From positions 1 through 64,000 of the forward strand of contig JADNYV010000196.1 of the NCBI GenBank assembly GCA_015501055.1: a DNA stretch of 64,000 bases. Reading direction: 5' to 3'. The notes under the pieces are model-generated. The model saw only the letters and a list, made by a program, of their open reading frames with translations. It was not told the DNA's origin and did no database searches. The stretch is from Mucidula mucida (Eukaryota; Basidiomycota; Agaricomycetes; Agaricales; Physalacriaceae). Of this stretch, positions 9,642-20,554 are shown one piece after another (within the stretch, counting starts at the first letter, position 1; the number at the start of each line of letters is the position of its first letter). The position numbers and the translations under genes were made by a program.

Positions 9642-9676
9642 GGCACCACAAAAGTGCCGTGGCCGCTACCGTGCAA
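9642..9676 (+). repeat. left terminal inverted repeat of the MULE
   Basis: Begins GGGCACCACAAAAGTGCC and runs into the conserved 20-bp core. It matches the reverse complement of the right end at 28 of 35 positions. The outermost base differs (G versus C). Confidence 0.85.
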
Positions 9677-9800
9677 CCGTGCACGCTACCGTGGCCGCTA
9701 CCGTTACCGTGGCCGCTACCGTGCATCATTACCGTGCATCACTGCCGTGATGGACCCTGTTACCGTGGCTTGCAGCGTTACGCAGACGCTGTCACACCGT
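9656..9800 (+). repeat. left subterminal repeat array (GCTACCGTGC family)
   Basis: Repeated GGCCGCTACCGTGC, GTTACCGTGGC and CATCACCGTG-like units fill the first 150 bp of the element. The same units recur at the other end (15,990-16,180 and 16,340-16,410) and not elsewhere in the window. In MULE and hAT elements such arrays are transposase-binding regions; that role here is inferred. Confidence 0.7.
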
Positions 9801-10059
9801 GACTCCCAAGTGTAACGCTGTTATGGGGCGATCACGTCTTGACTCTCTTCCACCACCATCTGTCACGACGCGTTATCTACAAAATGAATATAACCGATTT
9901 TATTCCTCTACCAACCTTTGGGGTATCTGTGACCAGTTCGCATTCCGACTGCCGTATGTGTACCGTAAAGGGCGCGGATCCCTACGTCGGCGATGTCAGC
10001 AAGACATCAGTTGACATCGGACGTCGTAGACGCGCGTCCTCTGCCTGTCGAAATATTCG

Positions 10060-13000
10060 ATGTTCAAGATTCTAGTGAGTTTCCCGTACGCAATGTAGCA
10101 AAAAAAAGTTCATATTGTGTTAGGGTAAATTTGGCCGCTTTCTTGTGCGCCAGTCCGAAGCATGGAATCCGGAGGTACCAGGCGCTACCGCAGCAACCGA
10201 CCCTCCTCCTGATCACACTGTAAACCTGGGCTTGCAAAGTCTCTTTCCTATCCTAGATGGATCAACTGGTTCGTCGCGTTCGACTGCATCTAGTTCATCT
10301 ACTAACACGCAGTAGGTCGCGTTATCGGCTATACACCTGGTTTTGGGCGCGGTTCTGTCTCAGAGACAGTGTCTTCTATGCCTTCTGTAATACCCGCCCA
10401 TGCTTTTGCTCCCTCAACCGACAGTATTCCTACAACACAATCACAGCCTCCCCTTGATATTCGTTCCCGTTCCTCCTCGCCTATATTCAAGCTACGGAAC
10501 GGTGCTTATGTTCCAATCAAGAAGGTACCACAAACTAGTATTAAGCGGGTAAGGCACGTCTTGCCTGAGAGCGACTCAGAAACGGAACATCACCCTCAAC
10601 GTCCAAAAAAGTCACGTCCCGAGTCCCCAGCACCGACGAGGCCCCTTGATCAAAATCTTCACCTAAATTTTCGAACCCGCCAGCCTACACCGGCTCTCAC
10701 GGACGCGTCGTTGACCCGTGTACCTTCCACCGCTAAGAATGTTGGCCTTTCCTTTGCAGCCAAAGCCTCGGATGCTCCCCTACGCACCGCCAACACCCGA
10801 GAGGGTGAGGAACTCGTGAACTCTGCCCATATCTACATGAAGAGCGAGAATCTGGAGGAGACGTGGGATGGATACCCAGACGGAGAATTTTCGCTCAACG
10901 TCTCACATGAGGTGTTTGCAAAGACGAAGAACCTATTGTCGCACTGGCCAACAGTCGTTGGGGGAGGCGATAGAGTGCATCAGAAGACAGCATCGACTTG
11001 GCAGGAGGGAAAGATAGCTACACGGAAGTGTTTGGGATACCTCAAGTGTACAAACGAGAAGTGCGCAGTTCTTATTCGCCCCCAGACAAAGGCAAAGTTT
11101 CGCGAGAAGCAGTTAGCCAAACACTGCATCTGCAACTCTGTTCTACGCCACCTGCCATGCCGTGGAGGAGAGAGTGGAACTGGCATTGTCTCCGTTTTGC
11201 ACACGTGGCAAGGGGGCGTCTACTACATCAATGGCGGATTTCATCAGCACCCTCGGCCAACGCACGAGCTTCACTTGAACTCAAAAGCGACAGCAGAGTT
11301 CCGGAAGCTTGTCATGGGTCATCCCTCTGCTGGCCCTCTCAAGTTTGTAACGGGACTCCAACAGCTTGACGGCACATATGGCCCTTCGTCCGCGACAATT
11401 GCACCTCCACTTCTCAATGCTGACTATGTCGGCTATCAGAGGAACAAGATCAAGCGGGCTTCTAATCTATCCGGGTCGCATTTCCTTCGCCAATATTCAG
11501 CGTTCAAAGCGAGACATCCTGAATTTGTAATCCAGGAGCAGCTCAACGAGACGATTGTTATTTCTATGCAAGGTGACTTCATGAAATCCATGCTTGTACG
11601 CGAAGTCATCAAGGATAGACCCCTGAATGGTATGGTCTCCGACGCGGCGCACGGTTGGTGGCGCATGAAGAATGATCTTCTCCTAACAACATCCGTCTAC
11701 TGTGCTCTCCTCTGCTGTTGGACACCGGTGGTCTTCTCGTTTTCAAATGGTGCCTCGGGGGAGCATGTTGCTCATCACTTTTATGCGCTCTTTCAGGCAA
11801 TGGCTCAGCAAGCGGTAGAGCAGAATGTAACACTTACGGTGCTTCATTTGGCAAATGTACATTACTTTATCGCATTTTCTCATGAACACTTTATTCACCA
11901 AGACGTTCAGGTCATGGATTTCAGTGCTGCTGAGCGCATAGGATTCATCCGGGCGTATGTTCGTTTCTTTGGTAACAAGGATGGAAATACTCTTACGGAG
12001 GAGGAGCTGGAGCAAGAGGCGGGGACACTGCTGAAAGGCTGTGCTGAACATTTTCGGGCTGCTTGTACTCGCATCGCTCGAATCGGTGACATCGTTGCAC
12101 CTGAGACGCGCGAGCGCTTCCTGAAGATGTGTGACGCTCTTCATACCACGGAGGACATCGATCAGTTCCAAGAGACTGCGACTCATATCATAGAACAGTG
12201 GCCAAAGACTGTGTCCTGGCTTTCTTGGTGGATGCAACCCGCTCACGCCGCAATGATCTTTCGCGCACACCTACGCATGAATATCGCCATACATAGCATG
12301 ATTCCCGGCACGACTAACCCTCAGGAGGCAATGCATTGGAAGCTCTATTCTGCTGCCGGACGCCATCATGATGTGATGGATGGTTTTGAGGCGCTGTTTG
12401 CTACAGCGGAATACTTTGGACGGATATATCAGGGCGTTAGAGGTGACGCAGATTTCAACTCGGGCTTACACTCTGCTAATATAAGACTTAAGTCGGCTCG
12501 CTCATTCGGTATCGTCAAGCCGAGCCATGGAAGATTATGCACGAGAAGTTTGGCCGTACAAAACCCTCGCGCGCGCCAGATGTAGGACCAGCGCCGGACG
12601 TGGAACCAAGACATGCGGTGGATGTTAAAGCACCACGTCCAACACCAAATGACGGTCGCCCTCCGGATACGCAAGCGAAGCTCAACAATCGCTCGGAGAA
12701 GAAAGCTTTGAAGGAATTCGACGCGAATCTTGCTACACTGATGTCCGAATCACCGCGGCACAAGACCAAGGCAAAGTCCACTCAGCTCACATTGACTGGT
12801 ATTCCCTGGGAAGCAAACTCCTGCTGGCTCGACGCTTCTTGCACTGCTATCAACGCCGTTGCTCGATGGGACTGGGATACATTTTCGCAGGCGTTCCTTG
12901 TTCAGAAAGCTGACAAAGAGTCAATCTTTGGCGCACTACACGTCTTTATGACTGCCCTATACAATCAGCAAGAGCTCTCTCCTTCTCCCTCTACTCGTAA

Positions 13001-15664
13001 TCATCTCAACACGCGACGGAACAATTTCCGAAACGCTCTTATCACTGCCAAGTTGGCCGAGGCCGTCACTGTAGATGTGAGTGGCATAAAGCATGCAGTC
13101 TACGAAACAGCATTTGTGAGTTTTGTTTGAGCAATCCTATGAATAACTTCTAAACCAAGATAGGGTTGGTTAAACGAAGCACTACGTAAAAAGCGCGACG
13201 ATGAATTCGCATCTCCCCAGTCAGTCTTTCATGGAGTTGAACTGGAGGTTCGATATTGTGCTGGGTCAGCACTTCACCACACGTTGTACCCTGACAAGTT
13301 CGAGCATATCTGGATTCGCAACCCTCGTATAGCCGTCTTTAAGCCCTATAATCGCGAACACAAAATGTTACGAGGGTCGCTTGAAGCCTGGCTTCAGGAT
13401 CGCACCACCATCCGCAACGTTGAGCGCGGTGAAGAGCCTTGCTGGCGTACCATTAACGGAAGGCCTCTATGCAGTGACAAAGCCACCGCAACCAAATTCC
13501 TTACCCACCTACCCCTTTGCCTGATCATCAGCTTTAGCGAAGAGCGGCCCGCAGAGAGCTGGGACATTCCTGCTCTTATTCAACCGATGACTTCGGTGAT
13601 ACCATCTGCACCTGGACTTCAGTATGAGATTGTTTCGTGTGTCTTCTTTGTAAACGCCAACCACTTTGTCACACACTCTCGACTTCCCTCAAGTGGTGAT
13701 CCACCTTCTAACCCTTGTATATACATTCACGACGGTATGTCAAGCGATGGAAATTCGATACCTGTTCAGGGCGGGACCGTCCAGACACATCTATCGGGGC
13801 CCAAGGTTCTACAACTGCCATTATCGGAGGGTCCGGTCATTACAACAGAGGTCGTTTATCGTCTCTGTGGTGGGCGTGATGCACAGAGGGCATTTGTTCA
13901 TCACCAGCTTCAACGAGCATCTCAACTCTTTCATTTCGACTTCTCATCGATATCTCCAGTTCAAATCCCACAAGTAGATCTAAACCACCCAGAGTATCGC
14001 CGTAGAGAGGCGACCGAAATTAATTGGTCAACAACAGACGGATTGAAAGAGTACGAATGGACGAAGGTTGCGCCTCAACCCTCTACTTTCCGTCCACATA
14101 ATCCTCTCTCAGAAGTAGAACCAGAATCAGAGGAGACCTCTTCAGGTGCTGTTCAGTCGCCTGAGGACTTCCCGCGTGTGGAGACACCTTCAGTAGCCAT
14201 ATCAAGCTCGCCCGCGCCGGAAGATAGCCTCACATTTGATTGTAGATGTGGAGCTGAAGGAGACGGACACCGTTTTGAGGTTAAAGAGGAATCCATTGAG
14301 TGTGAAACCTGCCATCGGTGGTCTCATCTGGCCTGTCAGCGGGGTCTTGCTGGGATGGCTCGACAGCCGCGGTTGGCCGAGGCTACCTTTGAATGCCACA
14401 GATGCTCAACCGATTCGTTGCTCGAGATGTTGCATGGATCAACAGCACATTTCTGTTCGGAATCAAAGCGACTGTGAGTTATCAAATTTATGTGACATAG
14501 AAAGTCCTGATTGTTCTACAGGGAAAAGGAAACAGCTCTTATCTATCGACTTCTGTACTACATTTTTTGATGCTTATTTTTTAATACTGACCAGACCATA
14601 ATGCAGGCCCGGGAAGGGTGCACTTGTCAGGCTTGGATCATTTTATTATCCGTGTCGTCTCATATCTGTACGCGGAAAGACCTGGAACGTCAAACTTTGG
14701 AGGCATTGCATATTTCCGCATGGGTCAAGCTATCGACCCGGCGAGTACCGCACAGCGAAGCAGATAGACATTTGCGATGAGTGTTGGAGAAGTCGAAAGA
14801 CTCGGCGAAGTATCAGAGTTAGTCCTGCCATTCTCGTACAACCAGACTTGCTAATTCAATCATAGCTTGGCGAGTGGACACTCACACATCTGATCAAAGA
14901 AATCCGGGAAGACAAGGATTCTCTATCAACCTCAGTTGTTGGATTCACTTCCGAAATCGACAAGGCTTTACTTCCCCATAGAGAGCTCCTTCTAGCGCTA
15001 ATAATGCACCCTCTGAAAGTAGCCCTGGACAATACACCTGCGCTGGTTTGGTTACAAGAATCAAAGTCACGTCCAACAACTGCCTCAGTCCCGTTCAACG
15101 GTGGCATCACAAAGGATGACTGGAGTCGAATTGACAATTGGCTTGCAGATCGATTGAAGCCATTGGAGCGTCGCTTCTGGGTCTCGTTGATTCCAATGGC
15201 CCATGCCGGGACGATATTGCTTGCGGCTCGGATACAGAGTGACGAGCCGAAAGTCGCTTGGGAAACTGCTATTGAACAAGCTTGGGAAAAACAAGTCTTC
15301 CTGACGGGAAAGACTGTCAATGGTGATGTGCGCCAAGAGGTAGATGTTGACCTTGAAGCAGTCGAAATGCTAGAGGATCGCATGTTTGACCAGTCCGAAG
15401 CCGCGGAGATTGCAGGAAACTGTCAATGGGGACTCGACGCTGGTCATCACCAAAACAACTGGTCACCTTACCATCATAATCGATCCAGCTGGACGGATAA
15501 CCTTCGCAGAGGCTCTGAGTCCGAGTGCACTGTAAGACTCTTTTCTTGCTCTGTGACCTTACTGGTCCTGACTTCTCCCGCAGATAGGACGAGACTTTGT
15601 ACACCTTCAGAAACCCAGTGAAGTATCACAGGATCAACCCCGCGTACCGAACACAAGACCGTGA
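10060..15664 (+). CDS. MULE transposase fused to cysteine-peptidase-like and PHD-finger modules (about 1,737 aa, 9 exons)
   Basis: Exons by splice signals and frame: 10060-10074, 10124-10268, 10313-12442, 12493-13115, 13164-14473, 14522-14554, 14607-14817, 14866-15531, 15584-15664; all introns are 44-52 nt. A WRKY-GCM1-like zinc finger has Cys about 293 and 299 (CLGYLKC) and the HxH of GGFHQHPRP about 364-366. A DDE transposase core has D about 497 (MVSDAAHGWW), D about 589 (VMDFSAAE) and E about 725 (TNPQEAMHW). Next comes WKIMHEKFGRTKPSRAP, then a papain/C19-like box NSCWLD (Cys about 874) with a candidate His about 1138 (NANHFVTH). A PHD-type finger (about 1330-1385; CRCG, CETCHRWSHLAC, CHRC) and a YYPCRLISVRGKTW domain (about 1430-1490), possibly Tudor/PWWP-like, follow. 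Likely role: nuclear cut-and-paste transposase. The peptidase may remove ubiquitin-like modifiers (inference). The C-terminus after 15,340 is uncertain. Confidence 0.75.
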
Positions 15665-15989
15665 CCGCAAGCTCGCAGGAAGAGTACAAGTAAGACAGGG
15701 AAGAAGTTGAGAGAAGGAGGAATGAGTGGGGGGAGAGAACTTGGTATATAATAGATGACACGTATATCGCTTCACACAGGATGTCAATGGAGATTTGGAA
15801 GATCTCTTGCTCGCCGCTTGGTGTATACATAATCAAAGGGTGGGAATTGAATTTTTCTTAAGGAAGTTTGAGCACAAGACTATGGCAGACATACCCGTGG
15901 ATACATACTCACCGCTGTAGTGACAATCCCCAATCAACGAGTAGCACAAGAATTTTTTGCGAGTAACGCTGGTGTAACATGCTGTCACG

Positions 15990-16410
15990 CACTTGTCACG
16001 CCCATGACCGCTACCGTGTCAGTGCCGTGCGATTACCGTGCGACCGTGCTACCGTGCTTGCATCACTGCCGCTACCGTGAGTGCCGTAAGAATACCGCGG
16101 CCGCTACCGTGCAGCCGACTGTGGCCGCTGCCGTGAGTACCGTGCGACCGTGGCCCGTGCAGGGTCTACCGTGCGCACGGTAGCGGCGACCAGAAAAACT
16201 TTGGTCATTCTCGGTGATTTCTGGGGCTATCGCCCAATACTTTGTTAGCAAGGTATGTTCACTGATACATACTATAACCAACGCATAACTTGCCTGATCA
16301 AAGGTAGATGCTCCTGGGGATGTGAAAGGTGGCGCAACTTAGGCTGTGGCTGTGCTACCGTGCAGCCGTGAGCCGCTACCGTGCATGCACGGTAGCGGCC
16401 ACGGCCAAAT
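15990..16410 (+). repeat. right subterminal repeat arrays (GCTACCGTGC family)
   Basis: Two clusters (15,990-16,180 and 16,340-16,410) of ACCGTGC, GCTACCGTG and GGCCGCTACCGTGC units are separated by about 160 bp of unrelated sequence. Inverted copies (GCACGGTAGCGGC) occur at about 16,173 and 16,388, so the cluster can form short hairpins. Confidence 0.7.
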
Positions 16411-16420
16411 TGCGGGGCCG
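16386..16420 (-). repeat. right terminal inverted repeat of the MULE
   Basis: The reverse complement begins CGGCCCCGCAATTTGGCC and then enters the shared 20-bp core. It is followed on the plus strand by the second copy of the target duplication (16421-16429). Confidence 0.85.
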
Positions 16421-18930
16421 GTGGAGTTGTCGGCAAATTTCACGGGCAAGGGCATTCGAGTTTGAGTTTGACTCGAAATGCCGATTGATATGCAGAATTT
16501 CGGCTACTATCTGAATGGACTCCGACGAAGTAGGGAAGCCTAGAAAGACGGCGTCTGAGATGGTTCGAATAATAGTGTCCGAAAGTTCTTTCGACAACTC
16601 ACGAACGAGAGTCGAGTCTTTGACAAGGGTTCTAAAGAGGGCGTGAAGAATGCCAAGCTTATCCGAATGAGCCATCGCGTCGCCCAAGAATGCATCAGAG
16701 CAAAGAACTACCACCAAGGAACGGAATGCGGCTCTGTGAACGTTCTGCCGCCGAAGGGCTGGACTGACGTCGACGCCGACGTAACGTCGTATACAGCGAA
16801 TGACATTGCACAAGAGAGGCGTGCCGTCGACAGACCCGCTTGTTGATTGGATACTAGGCAGCTGCACCAATGCAAGATTCAGCAAGATGTCGTGCGGAAG
16901 GCCCGCATCATCTTGATGGGATGGGTACAAGGTGCGAACCAAGTACTCGCAAATCGAGGGGCGCAACACAGATATGACTATCCAGTCAAACGTAGTCGCT
17001 TGACTTCCCGGATAGTGGGGATGTTCGCGGACTATGAGGCGAAATTTGTCGATCGGCAAAGAAGCGCGGTCAATGCAGTAGTGATTGATATCGCAAACCG
17101 TATTTTCGAGGCAGGAGTGGGGTCTTATGAGCCAGTCCGCAAGTGCCATCCATACCGGCGACTCCATGCAATCAACATCGAGCCAATGTGCTCCATTTCT
17201 GAAAGCGTTTTGTAAAATGGCTGCCCAAGAAAACACGTCGTAGTAGACGGTGGGGTCGACAATCTGCTGCCGCAGAAACTTAATAGCGTGTTCAGGCTCT
17301 GTTCGATCAATCAGTAGAGTCTTCAGGTATGTCCGCCGGTGCCACGACTAAGTCGGCCCGCCGTGTCTGAATGATCCGCCGTGGTCCAGACACGGACATG
17401 AGCGCGGTACAGGCGTTCATAAGCGCTCCGCTTATCCTCAGCTCTGTACTCCTCGGAGTCAAGGAATCCGCGGATGATGCCCTCAAGGTCGATGATTCTA
17501 GCACGAATTGTGTCAAGACTCTGAAGCGGAATAATGCTTAACGCCTGCAGGACGATGCACTGGACAGATGTGTTCGACGATATGTTATGGAGCCCACTAA
17601 GCGCGCGAACATCCAGCTCGTCACCAATCTCGTGCACCAGTTCCTTCTCCACCACACTGAATGACTTCTGGATTGTGTTAGTACGCAGCGCAGCACGATG
17701 TGGGCGACTATTCGGTGTAGTAGTGGTAGGATTACGTGTGCTCATCCGGGAGAGAAGTCAGTGGAAAGCAGCGGAAAGCGGGAGATGGAACAGGAGGAAA
17801 CGGTGGCTGAACTCATGGGAAGCTGACCAAATGTAGCCGAGCATGGAGTAGGAATAGCGCGTCAAGTATGTTTTGTACGGACACGCAGGTTTGAACAGGG
17901 GAAGTAAATTTGTGCCGAAATACGATACGAAGGCAAAGAAGGCGATCGCACCAACAACTATGGCGATCGGCGTGCTGAGCAAGCGAACATAGACGACAAG
18001 CCCCCCAAAGAAGAGGCAAAGTGCGACGTGCATAAGCACCGGCAGCATCCCAATGATAAGAGGAACATGCCACTCCTTTAGATTCTCGTATCGGAACTGG
18101 CGAGTACGACAGCGATCGCGCGGCGTCCCGGACGAGGTCGCCAGGTATTGGTGGATCCACTGTTGTGTGAGTACAGCAAGGAGGGCTGTGGTTACGCTAA
18201 GCGCTAAGCTCGTAAACCACAAAGCGTTAACGAATGTGCTCGTGCTTGATACGCGAACGGGCGTGTCGGGAGACAAAGCGGAATGAGCGATGCCTTCGTC
18301 GGACGTGGCACCGTTGAGCATGACCCGCTGCAGGTTGGCTACTTCGAATATCAAGTTCGCGGTCACCTCGGAAAAATTGACTTGTAGCGTTTGGGAGCTT
18401 TGAGCGACGAAGGTGGAGACGACGGCGGAGAACAATCCAGCCTTGGAAGTGTAGTAGATGTTGAGTATTGTTTAGCGTAACATCTCGAATTGCTCACAAG
18501 CACATCTAGGGCATCCCTCCAATCCTCAACCATGTCGCTGTCAAACTTGTTGTACTCTTCAAGAAATGTCTTCCACACCCTCGCCATGGGTCCCATCTCC
18601 TTGAACTTTTCGTCCTCTGGAAACTTCTGCTCGTAGTCGTAGGGGTCAATACCTACGGCGCATATCAGTACGCCCGTCGCATACTAATGCCAGTCACGAA
18701 CCTTTTTCAACGCGTGAACGCGTACCCTTTAAGCCCAGTCTGCATTTAGATTTCTTACGCATGGGCGCGGTATATATCGGTATAGATCGTTCGCCATATG
18801 GCGCTTCTCCTTGCTCTACAGTAGCCGATTTGACGATCGAATGAGAGGCAGAGAGGGTGTCGGAAGGCGAGTCAGCACGTCCAGGTGGATCCATGCCTTT
18901 AGTAGAGAGCTGTGGCGTATGGGATGACAT
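16421..18930 (-). pseudogene. DUF6535 gene, copy B, 5' three quarters
   Basis: Exon 1 is 18930-18702 (MSSHTPQLSTKG start), exon 2 is 18652-18498 and exon 3 starts at 18441; introns are 18653-18701 and 18442-18497. The DUF6535 transmembrane region (18,435-17,760) closely matches copies A and C. Breaks: an in-frame TGA at 17758-17760, a frame change near 17,320-17,340, and the MULE insertion at 16,420. The stretch 17236-16421 (FSWAAILQNAFRNG to EICRQLH) continues in the 8975-9632 fragment. Copy B is the most diverged and was probably already decaying when the MULE arrived. Confidence 0.85.
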
Positions 18931-20554
18931 TTCGAAGCAAGGAGCACATGAATCTGATATTCACTGAGTTCTTTATTCCTTCCGCGGCTGTTCCTGGATG
19001 GGTCATATCAAAGCAGTGCAATGGGAACGTACTTCACCCGAGTAGTATTCTACGTCTTGTTCCGATTTGGGCCAAAAAAGTTCTGTCCACCAAGTCGTTG
19101 CGACGTCTCCCGAAGCGCGGCCACCAACTCGGTGGTGAAAGGCACTGGTTTACCGTCGGGCTTTAGACGCGACCATGACATCGTGATATTCGGTGGACGA
19201 CCAAAAAACACAGGCAAGCTGCGCATGAAGACCAATCCAAGACCAGCAGATAAGGACGAAATCATCGGCATGCTCCAGGTATGCTATCCAATTTTCACGC
19301 TTTCAGAAGGAAGGAAGGGCCTGAAGGAGGGGATTGGCAAGGTGCGCCGAATAAACTGAGTCGTCCGAACCATTACTGTATCCGCAGCCTATCCAGGCGA
19401 CGCTTTCTCATCATTCCTATATTCTCCGTCTTCCAGTCTCGTCATAGTTGGCCTATCGATAAGTATAAGGCGTTTGAGGGAGCTCACATGCTGGCTGCAG
19501 TTCGAGTCGGATCAGGGCCCGATCATGGTTCCAACCAGACCACCAAGACATCCAACGCCTAACATTCCTTCTTTGACTTGCCTCGATTCAAATGACACCA
19601 ATGCGCTACTAACACCAAGACTACCCTTTGTCAAAGTGAGTATCGCTACTCCTGGGGGGTGCCTGTAAAATCGTCTACTTCAATCTTATGGTAAGCGTCA
19701 GAATGGCAAAAGTGTATGCTCTATTAGCTCTGACCGTTGCCTGGACGTGTTTCAAGGAACGCCTATGCTCCACCGCGTCAATATGTCCCTAATCTTTTGG
19801 TCTTGCGGAATTGATTGTTCTCTGGAGTTGATAAGACGGTTCAGGCTGGGCGCACCGCTAACTCAGAGCAAGTTCTGAATGTTTTTACTGACCATGATTT
19901 CCCTCCTTCCGTCTTCTCTCACATTACAGACACCTTCCGTGTACGTCCTTTTTTGTTACACTCAGAACAACCCGACTACGATAATAACTTCTTTAGCTCA
20001 AATTAGCTTGCTTTCTCATGTCCGCAGCTCAAGAATGGCGGAAACCTCGACTCAACGCTCTCAGTCTCGCGCTATTAAGTAATTAATAGCGGATTCCTAT
20101 CTTTGATTGGTGGCGATTCTGTACAAGGTCCGGTCGCAAAAATGGGTGCGTCTGCTCGACGTTTTAAGTACGATTTGTGAAACGGAGAAATGATTCTGAA
20201 GGCTAGGACTGCTTCTATAGTTCGGCGTGGCATGTCTTTCGATAGCTCGAACTTGACTCAGCGTTCGACATTTATGAAGTAGCGCCACACTCTACCCCAG
20301 TTACTGGAGAGTCCGAGCTAGCGATGTAAGACGCTCAATCCTTCCTCTTTATACTACAATCGACACTTAATGGTGTTTTTCTAGGTTAATTCTTCTGTAA
20401 ATCTCCGATCTCCGATCTGCTTTATGCGACGCCACACTTCTTACTGGTAACCGACCGTTCTCGGGGAGAGCATTAGAACCTCCTTTGAATGAGCAATACA
20501 TTATCATACCTCTGACTGAGTCCTACCCTTGTCTAAAAGGCTCAGGGTCATGAC
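18931..20554 (+). other. duplicated spacer, copy B (no clear gene)
   Basis: It aligns over most of its length with 28,223-29,895 of copy C. Shared landmarks include TTCCGCGGCTGTTCCTGGATGGGT, the coding-like phrase MKTNPRPADKDEIIGML (copy C MKTDPGPTDKDDSIGML), a block around 19,500-19,640 ending CCCTTTGTCAAAGTGAGTA, and GGCTCAGGGTCATGAC at the end. Short frames with possible donors such as GTATGC occur, but no continuous gene could be assembled. It may be an old decayed gene between the DUF6535 and HMG genes. Confidence 0.5.

Larger units (their letters stand above)
9642..16420 (+). mobile_element. complete MULE-type DNA transposon with transposase-peptidase-PHD gene
   Basis: 6,779 bp. The ends form imperfect inverted repeats: 28 of 35 outer bases match, and the inner 20 are identical (GCCGTGGCCGCTACCGTGCA). 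The element is flanked by a 9-bp direct duplication GTGGAGTTG (9633-9641 and 16421-16429), the size typical of Mutator-like elements. Joining the flanks across one duplication restores the reading frame of DUF6535 copy B relative to copy C, which independently fixes the ends. Both ends carry arrays of GCTACCGTG-like subterminal repeats. One long spliced gene fills the interior. Nothing obvious disables it, so it may be autonomous. Confidence 0.9.

Noticed and set aside
12443..12600. Frameshift separating the transposase from the peptidase part as two genes
   Set aside because: A 50-nt intron (12443-12492) joins them in frame and recreates the conserved WKIMHEKFGRTKPSRAP stretch, so one gene is more likely.
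9642..16420. Assignment to the KDZ (Kyakuja-Dileera-Zisupton) transposon group, common in mushrooms
   Set aside because: The DDE context (TNPQEAMHW), the WRKY-GCM1-type finger and the 9-bp duplication fit Mutator-like elements better, and no KDZ-type cysteine cluster was recognised.
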